From positions 1-64,000 of the forward strand of contig JBJHCH010000004.1 of NCBI GenBank assembly GCA_050485905.1: a DNA stretch of 64,000 bases, read 5' to 3'. Positions 1 through 8,340 of the stretch are shown here, in pieces; within the stretch, counting starts at the first letter, position 1, and every line of letters begins with the position of its first letter. The position numbers and the translations under genes are program-made. Source of the DNA: JAWLCA01 sp050485905. GTDB lineage: Bacteria; Pseudomonadota; Alphaproteobacteria; Rhodobacterales; Rhodobacteraceae. Below the pieces are notes generated by a model. That model was not told the DNA's origin. It did not search any database and was given only the letters and a program-made list of their open reading frames with translations.

Positions 1-219
1 TGCCCCGGCGCGGAATCGATCCGCCTGCTGGCGCCAGCCAACCCCAACGCCGAGGTCTGCACCTTTCATTTCGGTCCTCTGGCAGGGTCACACGACGCAT
101 CGATCCGGATCCGAATGGCGGAAACGCAAGAGGTCATCGCCCTCGCCAAGATGCAGGATGGCACGTTCCGGCAGGCCACGGCTCTGGTGCGGGTGACCAT
201 CGGCGGCTGCGGCGGCTGA
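1..219 (+). CDS. soxY: Sulfur carrier protein SoxY, C-terminal part
   Basis: This is the last 72 codons of SoxY, cut by the window edge. The reading frame starting at base 1 ends in VRVTIGGCGG followed by TGA. That C-terminal GGCGG motif is the SoxY hallmark: its cysteine carries the sulfur substrate as a thioether/persulfide adduct while SoxAX, SoxB and SoxCD act on it in the periplasm. An upstream CPGAES segment and an FHFGPL strand match the SoxY immunoglobulin-like fold. The TAT signal and N-terminus lie outside the window. soxZ follows after 17 bp, as expected because SoxY works as a SoxYZ heterodimer. Confidence 0.95.
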   Translation, partial: CPGAESIRLLAPANPNAEVCTFHFGPLAGSHDASIRIRMAETQEVIALAKMQDGTFRQATALVRVTIGGCGG

Positions 220-236
220 GCGAGAGGGAGGAAGAC

Positions 237-569
237 ATGGATACGATCGACGCACGCCCCAGGGTCCGCGTTCCGCGAGAAGCCAGCGCCGGCGAGGTGG
301 TGGACATCCGCACGCTGATCTCTCACCCGATGCACAACGGCCATACGGCCGATGCCGACGGCAACGTGATCCCGCGGCACATCATCAACCGCTTCACCTG
401 CACCTTCAACGGCGACCTCGTGCTGGAGATGGACATCGAGCCCAGCTTTGCCGCGAACCCCTATATCGAGTTCCGCGCAACGGTGCCGGAATCGGGCACG
501 TTCGAGTTCACATGGTACGATGACAACGGCGATGTCTACACCGAGACAGCCGAGATCACTGTGAACTAG
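237..569 (+). CDS. soxZ: Thiosulfate oxidation carrier subunit SoxZ
   Basis: SoxZ is the partner of SoxY in the periplasmic SoxYZ sulfur carrier. The 110-residue product is the usual SoxZ length and has the family pattern: ISHPMHNGH near residues 29-37, a conserved FTCTFNGD strand at about 53-60, and a TWYDDNGDV hairpin near the C-terminus. No signal peptide is visible, consistent with SoxZ being exported together with TAT-carrying SoxY. A strong GGGAGGAAG ribosome-binding site lies 6 bp before the ATG. The gene sits directly after soxY, but the next gene is soxB, not the soxA found there in Paracoccus. Confidence 0.95.
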   Translation: MDTIDARPRVRVPREASAGEVVDIRTLISHPMHNGHTADADGNVIPRHIINRFTCTFNGDLVLEMDIEPSFAANPYIEFRATVPESGTFEFTWYDDNGDVYTETAEITVN

Positions 570-659
570 GGCTCAGCCCCAACCAAATCCGAAATGCCCC
601 TGCCGCGTCGGCCCCACCGGCGCGACGGGAAAGGTCTGTCCCGAAGACAAGGTCCACCC

Positions 660-2351
660 ATGATCTCTCGCCGCCATTTCGCCCAGGCCGGTCTGGCCAC
701 CGCAGCCCTGATGGGTTCGGGGCTTTCCGGGAACTGGGCGCGGCTGGCCGCCCAGCAGCGGTTGACCCAGGCGGACCTGCTGGACATGGCGCCCTTCGGC
801 AACGTCACCCTGATCCATCTGACCGACCTGCACGCACAACTGCGCCCGATCTGGTTCCGCGAGGCCGATACCAAGCTCGGCGCAGGCGCGGCGCGCGGCC
901 AGCCGCCGCATCTGACCGGCGACGCCTTCCTCAGCCACTACGGGATCGCCCCCGGCACGCCCATGGCCCATGCCCTGACGCATCACGATTTTGTGGCGCT
1001 GGGGCAGAGCTATGGCCGGATGGGCGGGCTGGACCGGATCGCCACCGTCGTGAAGGCGATCCGCGCCGACCGGCCCGACGCGCTGCTGTTGGATGGCGGC
1101 GACACATGGCACGGCTCGCTGACCACCCTGCGCACCGCCGGGCAGGACATGGTCAACTGCATGAACCTGCTGTCCCCGGACGCGATGACCGCGCATTGGG
1201 AGTTCACGCTGGGCTTTGACCGGGTGGAGGAACTGGTGGCCGCGCTGCCCTTCCCGTTCCTTGGCGCGAATGTTTATGACGCCGACTGGAACGAACCGCA
1301 CCTGCCCCCCTACGCGATGTTCGACCGCGGCGGCGCCCGGATCGCGGTGATCGGGCAGGCGTTCCCCTACACCCCTATCGCCAACCCCCGCTGGATGTTC
1401 GACCAACTGACCTTTGGCATCCGCGAGAACCGCATCGCCGAGGTGGTGGAGGAAGTGCGCGCCGATGGCGCCGATCTGGTGGTGCTGCTGTCGCACAACG
1501 GGTTCGACGTGGACCGCAAGATGGCGGCGCAGGTGCCGGGGATCGACGTGATCCTGACCGGCCACACCCATGACGCCTTGCCGGAGCCGCTGCTGGTCGG
1601 GCAGACGCTGCTGATCGCCTCTGGCTCCAACGGAAAATTCGTCGGGCGGGTCGATCTGGATGTGCGCGACGGCGCGTTGCAAGGCTTCCGCCATCGGCTG
1701 ATCCCGGTCTTTTCCGACGTGATCGAGGCTGACGCCGAGATGGCGGCGCAGATCGCCGCCGAGCGCGCGCCGTTCGAGGCCGAACTGACAGAGGTGATCG
1801 GCCATACCGACGACCTGCTTTACCGGCGGGGGAACTTCAACGGCAGCTGGGACGACCTGATCTGCACCGCCCTGCTGGAGGAGCGCGACGCAGAGATCGC
1901 GCTGTCGCCCGGCGTGCGCTGGGGGCCGTCGCTGATGCCCGGCGATCCGATCACGCGCGAGGATATCTACAACGTCACATCCATGACCTACGGCCAGGCC
2001 TACCGGCGCGAGATGACGGGGGCCGACCTGCACGCCGCGCTGGAGGATATCGCCGAGAACCTGTTCCACCCCGACCCCTATTTCCAGCAGGGCGGCGACA
2101 TGGTGCGAGTGGGCGGCATGGGCTACCGGATCGACGTTTCGGCCGATTTCGGCAACCGGATCGACAACCTGACCCATCTGGCCAGCGGCGCGCCCATCGA
2201 GCCCGACCGCGCCTATATGGTTGCCGGCTGGGCCAGCATCAACGAAGGCACCGAAGGGCCGCAGATCTGGGACGTGGTAGAGGCGCATGTCCGCCGTCAC
2301 GGCACCGTCACCGTGCCCCCGAACAATTCGATAGAGATCACCGGCGTCTGA
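660..2351 (+). CDS. soxB: Thiosulfohydrolase SoxB
   Basis: SoxB hydrolyses the terminal sulfone from the SoxY-bound intermediate and releases sulfate in the periplasm. It is a dimanganese enzyme of the 5'-nucleotidase/calcineurin-like family. Metal-binding motifs are visible: TDLHAQ (about 55-60), GGDTWHG (about 146-152), SHNG (about 278-281) and TGHTH (about 300-304). The chosen ATG at 660 gives 563 residues, the usual SoxB size, and places the twin-arginine motif SRRHFAQAGL at the very start. An in-frame ATG at 594 would add 22 arginine-rich residues before the TAT motif and is less likely. The C-terminal substrate domain continues to the end without interruption. Confidence 0.95.
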   Translation: MISRRHFAQAGLATAALMGSGLSGNWARLAAQQRLTQADLLDMAPFGNVTLIHLTDLHAQLRPIWFREADTKLGAGAARGQPPHLTGDAFLSHYGIAPGTPMAHALTHHDFVALGQSYGRMGGLDRIATVVKAIRADRPDALLLDGGDTWHGSLTTLRTAGQDMVNCMNLLSPDAMTAHWEFTLGFDRVEELVAALPFPFLGANVYDADWNEPHLPPYAMFDRGGARIAVIGQAFPYTPIANPRWMFDQLTFGIRENRIAEVVEEVRADGADLVVLLSHNGFDVDRKMAAQVPGIDVILTGHTHDALPEPLLVGQTLLIASGSNGKFVGRVDLDVRDGALQGFRHRLIPVFSDVIEADAEMAAQIAAERAPFEAELTEVIGHTDDLLYRRGNFNGSWDDLICTALLEERDAEIALSPGVRWGPSLMPGDPITREDIYNVTSMTYGQAYRREMTGADLHAALEDIAENLFHPDPYFQQGGDMVRVGGMGYRIDVSADFGNRIDNLTHLASGAPIEPDRAYMVAGWASINEGTEGPQIWDVVEAHVRRHGTVTVPPNNSIEITGV

Positions 2352-2381
2352 CGCCGGGCCGCAGTCGAGGAGGAGGAAAGA

Positions 2382-3650
2382 ATGAGCGAAACACCAAGCG
2401 CCCCCGGCCGACGCGCCTTTCTGCGCGGCGCTGGCCTTGCTGCCGGCGGGCTTGTCGCGGGCAGCGTCGCGGCGCGCGCGCAAACACCCGACCCGCTGAT
2501 TACCGAGGTGCAGCCATGGGCGCAGTATCTGGGTGATGGCGTGGACGCCCGGCCCTATGGCAAGCCGTCGCGGCACGAGGCGCATGTGATCCGCCGCAAT
2601 GTCGAATGGCTGACCGCCGACACCGCCAGTTCGGTAAACTTCACTCCGATCCACGAGCTTGACGGGATCATCACCCCGAACGGCCTCTGCTTCGAGCGGC
2701 ACCACGCCGGCATAGCCGAGATCGCGCCCGACGACTATCGGCTGATGATCAACGGGCTGGTGGACCGTCCGCTGGTCTTCACCCTTCAGGATCTGATGCG
2801 CTTTCCCCGCGTGAACCGCATCCACTTCCTCGAATGTGCGGCGAACACCGGCATGGAGTGGCGCGGTGCGCAGTTGAACGGCTGCCAGTTCACCCACGGC
2901 ATGATCCACAACTGCATGTATACCGGCGTCACCCTGCGCACCCTGCTGGCAGAAGCCGGCGTGCAGCCAGAGGGCACTTGGCTGCTGGCCGAGGGTGCGG
3001 ATGCCAGCGCCATGTCCCGCTCGATCCCGATGGAAAAGGCGCTGGACGACTGCATGATCGCCTTCAAGATGAACGGCGAGGCGCTGCGCGAGGAACAGGG
3101 CTATCCCGTCCGGCTGGTCGTGCCGGGCTGGGAGGGCAACATGTGGGTCAAATGGCTGCGCCGCCTGGAAGTTGGCGACGAGCCTTGGCACCACCGCGAA
3201 GAAACCTCGAAATACACCGACCTGCTGGGCGATGGCCGCGCGCGGCGCTTCACATGGGAGATGCACGCGAAGTCGGTCATCACCAGCCCTTCGCCGCAGG
3301 CGCCGATCCGTCACGGCCACGGGCCACTGGTGATCACCGGGCTGGCCTGGTCGGGCACCGGCACCATCGCCTCGGTCGATGTCTCCATCGACGGCGGGCG
3401 GAACTGGCAGCAGGCGCGGATCGATGGCCCCAGCCTCGACAAGTCGCTGCACCGTTTCTACCTGGAAATCGACTGGGATGGCCGCGACCTTTACCTGCAA
3501 AGCCGGGCGACCGATGCACTGGGCTACACCCAGCCCACAAAGGAGGCGCTGCGCGCCTTCCGCGGGTCGGCCTCGATCTACCACATGAACGGGATCCAGA
3601 CCTGGCACGTCAATTCCAACGGAGAGGCCGAGAATGTCGAGATTTCCTGA
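2382..3650 (+). CDS. soxC: Sulfane dehydrogenase molybdenum subunit SoxC
   Basis: SoxC is the molybdopterin subunit of sulfane dehydrogenase SoxCD, which oxidises the SoxY-bound sulfane sulfur and passes electrons to SoxD. The 422-residue protein has a TAT signal (RRAFLRGAGLAAGG, residues 8-21). It then has a sulfite-oxidase-type Moco domain with the ligand cysteine in FLECAANTG (Cys152), and a C-terminal dimerisation domain with VDVSIDGGRNWQQA. GGAGGAGGAAAG precedes the ATG. Its end overlaps soxD by 17 bp, indicating translational coupling of the two subunits. With SoxCD present, complete thiosulfate oxidation to sulfate without sulfur globules is expected. Confidence 0.96.
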   Translation: MSETPSAPGRRAFLRGAGLAAGGLVAGSVAARAQTPDPLITEVQPWAQYLGDGVDARPYGKPSRHEAHVIRRNVEWLTADTASSVNFTPIHELDGIITPNGLCFERHHAGIAEIAPDDYRLMINGLVDRPLVFTLQDLMRFPRVNRIHFLECAANTGMEWRGAQLNGCQFTHGMIHNCMYTGVTLRTLLAEAGVQPEGTWLLAEGADASAMSRSIPMEKALDDCMIAFKMNGEALREEQGYPVRLVVPGWEGNMWVKWLRRLEVGDEPWHHREETSKYTDLLGDGRARRFTWEMHAKSVITSPSPQAPIRHGHGPLVITGLAWSGTGTIASVDVSIDGGRNWQQARIDGPSLDKSLHRFYLEIDWDGRDLYLQSRATDALGYTQPTKEALRAFRGSASIYHMNGIQTWHVNSNGEAENVEIS

Positions 3651-4668
3651 GATCGCACTGGCCTCGCTGCTGCTGGCGTCACCGGCTGTTGCCGAACCGC
3701 TGGGCCTTGGCCGCCCTGCCCTGCCCGAAGAGATCGCGGCTTGGGACATCGACATCCGCCCCGACGGGCTGGGCCTGCCAGAGGGGTCGGGAGATGTCTG
3801 GATGGGCGAGGAACTATACGAGGCGCAATGCGCCCATTGCCACGGTGTCTTTGGCGAAGCGGTCGGCAACTGGCCGCAGCTCGCCGGCGGCTTCGGCACC
3901 CTGACGCACGAGCATCCGGTAAAGACTGTCGGCTCCTACTGGCCCTATGCCTCGACCGTCTGGGACTATGTGAACCGCGCCATGCCCTACGGCGCCGCGC
4001 AGACGCTGGAGCCGGACGAGGTCTATGCGATCACCGCCTATCTGCTCTACCTCAACGATCTGGTGGATGACGACTTCGAGCTGAGCCAAGAGAACTTTGC
4101 CGAGGTGCGCCTGCCGAACGAGGACGGCTTCTATCTCGACGACCGCAAGGAAACCGAGTGGCCGACCTTTACGCAGGCGCCCTGCATGAGCGATTGTGCC
4201 GAGGGCGAGGCCCAGGTGGCGATGCGCGCCGCCGTGCTGGACGTGACGCCCGATCAGGACCATTCGGCCCTGCGCGACATAACGCCCACAGCGGCAGAGG
4301 TGGACGTGGCGGCAGAGGCAGCGCCCGAGGCCCCCGCCGGCCCCGACCCGGAACTGGTCGCCGCGGGCGAGCGCGCGTTTCGCGCCTGTGCGGCCTGCCA
4401 CAATGTCGGCGAGGGCGCGCGCAATGGCGTCGGCCCGCAGTTGAACGGCATCGTCGGCGCACCCGCCGCCCATGCCGACGGCTTCCGCTATTCCCCGGCG
4501 CTGACCGCCGCCGCCGAGGGCGGTCTGGTCTGGACCGAGGAGGAGCTTGTTGCGTTCATCGAGAACCCGCGCCAGTATCTGAGCGGGAACAGGATGAGTT
4601 ACGCCGGCATGAGAAACGCCGAGGACCGCGCCGCGGTCATCGCCTACCTCTCGACGTTCGAGGAGTAG
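3634..4668 (+). CDS. soxD: Sulfane dehydrogenase diheme cytochrome SoxD
   Basis: SoxD is the cytochrome c partner of SoxC. The 344-residue product has a Sec signal peptide (residues 1-20, cleavage after AVA). Two heme-binding motifs are present: CAHCH at 66-70 and CAACH at 252-256, each in a separate cytochrome c domain joined by an alanine/proline-rich linker (about 218-240). The second domain looks like a class I cytochrome c552 (GVGPQLNGIVG, GNRMSYAG with the distal methionine). The start overlaps soxC by 17 bp, and soxE starts 3 bp after the stop, so the three genes are almost certainly co-transcribed. Confidence 0.95.
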   Translation: MSRFPEIALASLLLASPAVAEPLGLGRPALPEEIAAWDIDIRPDGLGLPEGSGDVWMGEELYEAQCAHCHGVFGEAVGNWPQLAGGFGTLTHEHPVKTVGSYWPYASTVWDYVNRAMPYGAAQTLEPDEVYAITAYLLYLNDLVDDDFELSQENFAEVRLPNEDGFYLDDRKETEWPTFTQAPCMSDCAEGEAQVAMRAAVLDVTPDQDHSALRDITPTAAEVDVAAEAAPEAPAGPDPELVAAGERAFRACAACHNVGEGARNGVGPQLNGIVGAPAAHADGFRYSPALTAAAEGGLVWTEEELVAFIENPRQYLSGNRMSYAGMRNAEDRAAVIAYLSTFEE

Positions 4669-4671
4669 GCG

Positions 4672-5454
4672 ATGGCGGGTCACGCGAGCACCACCGCGCC
4701 GCCGGTCGCGGCGATCGTCGCGGCCGTGCTGGTCGCGGCGATCGTCGCGGCCGTGCTGGTCGCGGCGGCCCTGCCGCAGCCCGCCGGTGCGCAGCTTGGC
4801 CAGGGGGCAGCGCCCCTTGGCGATGTCGACCACGGCGCAGAACTCTGGCAGACCGAATGCGCCGCCTGTCACGAGATGGGCGAAGGGGCCGAGAACACCA
4901 TCGGCCCGCATCTGACGCGGATCTTCGGGCGCCGGGCCGGGTCGCTTGGCGGGTTCGAATATTCGTCGTCGATCCGTCGCATGGGCGACGACGGCCTGCG
5001 CTGGGATTTCCGCACGCTCGATGCCTATATCGCCAATCCCTACTCGCTCGTCTCGGGCACCCGGATGGGCTATCCGGGGCTGGAGGACGCGCAGGAGCGC
5101 GCCGACCTGATCGCCTTCATGCGCGAGTTTTCTGACGAGCCCGGCAACATCCCCGAGGCCGCGCCGACCGCCCGGCGGGTAGAGATCGAATTGCCGCCCG
5201 AGGTGTTGGCGATCAAGGGCGACCGGGAATACGGCGAATACCTCGCCAGCGAATGCACCACCTGCCACCAGCGCGACGGCGCCGCCGAGGGGATCCCGTC
5301 GATCACCTACTGGCCCGAGGATCGTTTCGTGGTAGCGATGCACGCCTACCGCGAGGGGCTGCGGCCGCATCAGGTGATGCAGACCGTCGCGCGGCGCCTC
5401 GGCGACGAGGAGATCGCGGCGCTGGCGGCCTATTTCGCGACAATCGGGGACTGA
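4672..5454 (+). CDS. soxE: Diheme cytochrome c SoxE
   Basis: This is a 260-residue periplasmic cytochrome c with two CXXCH motifs, CAACH at 63-67 and CTTCH at 195-199. The first domain resembles cytochrome c552 (HLTRIFGRRAG, SGTRMGYPG); the second is shorter, like the small cytochrome subunit of flavocytochrome c. Position and architecture match SoxE of Paracoccus, which pairs with the flavoprotein SoxF encoded next. The signal peptide core contains two exact 27-bp tandem copies giving VAAIVAAVL twice, which lengthens the hydrophobic stretch; cleavage is likely near PAGA. The gene starts 3 bp after soxD. Its symbol rests on context and the two heme sites. Confidence 0.85.
   Translation: MAGHASTTAPPVAAIVAAVLVAAIVAAVLVAAALPQPAGAQLGQGAAPLGDVDHGAELWQTECAACHEMGEGAENTIGPHLTRIFGRRAGSLGGFEYSSSIRRMGDDGLRWDFRTLDAYIANPYSLVSGTRMGYPGLEDAQERADLIAFMREFSDEPGNIPEAAPTARRVEIELPPEVLAIKGDREYGEYLASECTTCHQRDGAAEGIPSITYWPEDRFVVAMHAYREGLRPHQVMQTVARRLGDEEIAALAAYFATIGD
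4705..4767 (+). repeat. In-frame 27-bp tandem duplication in the soxE signal peptide
   Basis: Two identical 27-bp units (4705-4731 and 4732-4758), each encoding VAAIVAAVL, are followed by a 9-bp partial third copy (4759-4767, VAA). The unit is in frame, so copy-number change would only lengthen or shorten the hydrophobic core of the signal peptide. Perfect identity at every base suggests a recent duplication by replication slippage. Confidence 0.95.
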
Positions 5455-5478
5455 ACACTCAACGGGGGAGGGAACACA

Positions 5479-6744
5479 ATGCACCTGAAAAGACGGACTT
5501 TCATCGGCAGCCTTGCGGCCGGATCCGCGCTTCTGGCGGCGCCGGCGGTGCTGGGTCAGGGGCGGCCGCGCGTCGTCGTGGTCGGCGGCGGCTCGGGCGG
5601 GGCGACAGCCGCGCGCTACATCGCCATGGGCGCCGCGGGCGCCATCGACGTCACGCTGGTCGAACCGGCACGGCGCTACTACACCTGCTACTTCTCGAAC
5701 CTCTATCTGGGTGGGTTCTGGGATTTTGACGGGCTGGGCCATGACTACGGAGCGCTGGCCAGCCGCCACGGCATCAACGTGGTGCATGACTGGGCGGTGG
5801 GCGTGGACCGCGAGGCGCGCACCGTCGAACTCGCCGGTGGCGGAACGCTGTCCTATGACAAGCTGGTCCTGTCGCCCGGCATCGACTTCGTCGAGGGCAG
5901 CGTGCCGGGCTGGGACATCACCACCCAGAACGCCATGCCGCATGCCTACAAGGCCGGCAGCCAGACCCAGCTTCTGAAGGCACAGGTCGAGAACATGCGC
6001 GAGGGCGGGGTCTTTGCCATGGTCGCCCCCCCCAACCCCTACCGCTGCCCGCCGGGGCCGTATGAGCGGATCTCGATGGTTGCCCATCTGCTGAGCGAGC
6101 GCAATCCAACTGCCAAGATCCTGATCGTGGATCCAAAGGAGAGCTTCTCGAAACAGGCGCTGTTCGAAGAGGGCTGGAACCGCCACTACCCCGGCATGGT
6201 CGAACGCGTCGGCCCCGATTTCGGCGGCGACGTGGTCGAGGTCGATGCCGAGGCGATGACGGTGTCCATCGACGGCGAGGTCGAACAGGTCGATGTCTGC
6301 AACGTGATCGCGGCGCAAAAGGCCGGGCGGATCGCGGAACTGGCCGGCATCACCAACGACGCCGGCTGGGCGCCGGTCGATCCCTTCACGATGAAAAGCC
6401 GCAGCGACGAGGATGTCTTCGTCCTCGGTGACGCCAGCCAGCAGGGTGACATGCCGAAATCCGCCTTCTCGGCCAACAGCCAGGCCAAGGTCGCGGCGAA
6501 CGTCATCCGGCACGAGCTGACCGACGCCCGGCTGTTCCCGGCGCGCTATTCCAACACCTGCTGGTCGCTGATCGCGACCGAGGACGGGGTGAAGGTCGGC
6601 GCCAGCTACGAGCCGACCGAGGAAAAGATCGCCAGCGTGGACAGCTTCATCAGCCAGACCGGCGAGGATAACGACCTGCGCCGCGCGACCTATGAGGAAA
6701 GCATCGGCTGGTATAACGGCATCGTGGACGACATGTTCAGCTAA
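5479..6744 (+). CDS. soxF: Flavocytochrome c sulfide dehydrogenase-like flavoprotein SoxF
   Basis: SoxF is an FAD flavoprotein related to FccB of flavocytochrome c sulfide dehydrogenase; with SoxE it is thought to oxidise sulfide or to reactivate the Sox carrier. The 421-residue product begins with a TAT signal (KRRTFIGSLAAGSALLAAP). An FAD dinucleotide-binding motif follows (VVVVGGGSGG, about 32-41). The redox cysteine region PNPYRCPPGPYER and the second FAD motif DVFVLGDASQQG fit the family. The C-terminal flavocytochrome domain is present (NTCWSLIATEDG). GGGGGAGGG lies just upstream. It is the last gene of the sox run, followed by a GC-rich hairpin and convergent aruI. Confidence 0.9.
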   Translation: MHLKRRTFIGSLAAGSALLAAPAVLGQGRPRVVVVGGGSGGATAARYIAMGAAGAIDVTLVEPARRYYTCYFSNLYLGGFWDFDGLGHDYGALASRHGINVVHDWAVGVDREARTVELAGGGTLSYDKLVLSPGIDFVEGSVPGWDITTQNAMPHAYKAGSQTQLLKAQVENMREGGVFAMVAPPNPYRCPPGPYERISMVAHLLSERNPTAKILIVDPKESFSKQALFEEGWNRHYPGMVERVGPDFGGDVVEVDAEAMTVSIDGEVEQVDVCNVIAAQKAGRIAELAGITNDAGWAPVDPFTMKSRSDEDVFVLGDASQQGDMPKSAFSANSQAKVAANVIRHELTDARLFPARYSNTCWSLIATEDGVKVGASYEPTEEKIASVDSFISQTGEDNDLRRATYEESIGWYNGIVDDMFS

Positions 6745-6753
6745 TCGCCGTCA

Positions 6754-6778
6754 CGCCGGGGCGGCTTACCCCCCGGCG
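6754..6778. terminator. GC-rich hairpin between convergent soxF and aruI
   Basis: CGCCGGGG (6754-6761) and CCCCGGCG (6771-6778) form a perfect 8-bp stem with a 9-base loop. The loop contains the stop codon of the minus-strand gene (6766-6768). It begins 10 bp after the soxF stop. There is no clear T-run on either side, so it may act as a stem-loop barrier for both strands rather than as a classical intrinsic terminator. Confidence 0.5.
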
Positions 6779-8340
6779 CGCAACTCGATCATCGCGGGGC
6801 CGCCACTGGCGGCCCCTTTCAGTTCCATGATCGCCGTCGTCAGCGCCTCGGCCGCGCAGGGGATCGACCGGAACGGAATCTCGCAGCCTTCCGCGAACAG
6901 ATCCAGCTGGGGCGGGCGCGGGTCGCAGCCGATCACCTCGGCCCCGGCCTCGCGCATCGCCAGCGCGATCTCGTCGAACCCGTGATTGTTCAGCACGACA
7001 AAGATCACCCGCGCGCCTTCGTCCACCGCCGTCATCACCTCGCCCGGCGCGAACTGCAGCCCGCCGTCGCCGACCAGACAGACCACCGGCGCGGCCGGAT
7101 CGGCAATGGCCGCCCCCACCGCCGCGCCGACGCCATGGCCCAGCGCACCGAAACCGGTGGCGGCGTTGAACCAGCCGCCGGGGCGGTCGTGGTCCAGAAA
7201 CAGGTTGCCGGCATAGACCATCCGGGTGGAATCGCCCACGATCACCGCCTCCGGCAGGCCCTCGCGGATCGCGCCGATCAGTGCCACATCGGCCTGCGCG
7301 CCCGCGTCCAGTTCCGCCCAGGCCGCCTGCCGCGCCGCCCCGGCCCGCGCCGTGCCATCGCCCGACCGCGCGGAAACCGCCTGCGCCAGCGCGGCCAACG
7401 CCGCGCCCGCCTCGGCCCGTATCGTCAGCGCCGCCGGGTGGCGGTCCAGTTGCGCCGCGTCGATGTCGATGCGGATCATCCCCGACAGGTCGGGCATCCC
7501 GCCGCGCTGGTTGATGTCGAAATCCGTCTGGCCGATCTCCGTGCCCACCGCCAGCACCCGGTCGGACCCGGCGATCAGATCGCGCACCGCCTGCAGGCTG
7601 GGGCTGGCGGGCACCACCAGCGGATGGCCGTGCAGCAGCCCGCGCGCGTTCACCGTCAGCACCACCGGCGCATCCAGCCGTTCGGCCAGCGCCCTGAGCG
7701 TCGCATCCGCCCGCGCGGCCCCGCCCCCGGCAAGGATCACGGGCGCCCGCGCCCCGGACAGAAGGACGCTCGCGCGTGCCACCGCCGGATCGGGCGGCGC
7801 GGGGATCGGGGCGGGTGCGGGCAGGCGCTCGCAGGGCAGCTTCATCACATCCAGCGGCACCTCCAGATGCACCGGGCCGGGCCGCGCGCCCAGCATCGCC
7901 GCAAAGGCGCGGTCCAGCGCCGGGGCCAGATCCTCAGGCCCCTCCACCCGTTCGGAATGAAGCGCCACCTGCGCCACCATCGCGCGCTGGTCGGGCAGTT
8001 CGTGCAGATGCCCCAGTCCCCTGCCCAGCGTCGGCAGCCGGTTGACGCCCGACACCACCAGCATCGGCACCGAATCCGCCCGCGCCTGCGCCATCGCGGT
8101 CAGGATGTTCGTGACCCCCGGCCCGGTGATGACAAACCCCACCCCCGGCTTGCCGGAAACGCGGGCATAGCCATCGGCCATGAACCCCGCGCCCTGTTCA
8201 TGCCTAGCGGTGACATGGCGGATGCCCGATCCGGCAAGGCCCCGGTAAAGCTCGATCGTATGCACGCCGGGTATGCCGAAGACGACCTCCACCCCCCGCG
8301 CTGCCAGCCCCTCGACCAGCCGCTGGCCCACCGTCCTCAT
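6766..8340 (-). CDS. aruI: ThDP-dependent 2-ketoarginine decarboxylase-like enzyme (AruI family)
   Basis: A 524-residue thiamine-diphosphate enzyme of the acetolactate synthase/POX family. The catalytic glutamate is in ARHEQGAGFMADGYAR (Glu48), and the ThDP/Mg motif begins GDGGLQFAPG (about 424) and ends at the conserved NNHGFDE. The glycine-rich central FAD/NAD-like domain is present. Its best fit is AruI, 5-guanidino-2-oxopentanoate decarboxylase, because it overlaps by 4 bp an aminotransferase resembling AruH; together they would convert arginine to 4-guanidinobutyraldehyde. Other 2-oxoacid substrates are possible. No aldehyde dehydrogenase or guanidinobutyrase is encoded nearby to finish the pathway. 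Confidence 0.75.
   Translation of the reverse strand: MRTVGQRLVEGLAARGVEVVFGIPGVHTIELYRGLAGSGIRHVTARHEQGAGFMADGYARVSGKPGVGFVITGPGVTNILTAMAQARADSVPMLVVSGVNRLPTLGRGLGHLHELPDQRAMVAQVALHSERVEGPEDLAPALDRAFAAMLGARPGPVHLEVPLDVMKLPCERLPAPAPIPAPPDPAVARASVLLSGARAPVILAGGGAARADATLRALAERLDAPVVLTVNARGLLHGHPLVVPASPSLQAVRDLIAGSDRVLAVGTEIGQTDFDINQRGGMPDLSGMIRIDIDAAQLDRHPAALTIRAEAGAALAALAQAVSARSGDGTARAGAARQAAWAELDAGAQADVALIGAIREGLPEAVIVGDSTRMVYAGNLFLDHDRPGGWFNAATGFGALGHGVGAAVGAAIADPAAPVVCLVGDGGLQFAPGEVMTAVDEGARVIFVVLNNHGFDEIALAMREAGAEVIGCDPRPPQLDLFAEGCEIPFRSIPCAAEALTTAIMELKGAASGGPAMIELRAGG

Noticed and set aside
594..659. Alternative soxB start 22 codons earlier
   Set aside because: It would put an arginine-rich peptide before the twin-arginine motif and lacks a better ribosome site.
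573..3899. A very long open frame (about 1100 codons) on the minus strand opposite soxB and soxC
   Set aside because: High-GC third positions leave the opposite strand open; the protein is histidine, arginine and glycine rich without any domain, while soxB and soxC on the plus strand are complete.
3814..6513. A roughly 900-codon minus-strand frame opposite soxD, soxE and soxF
   Set aside because: Same effect as above; the plus-strand genes have clear heme, FAD and signal motifs.
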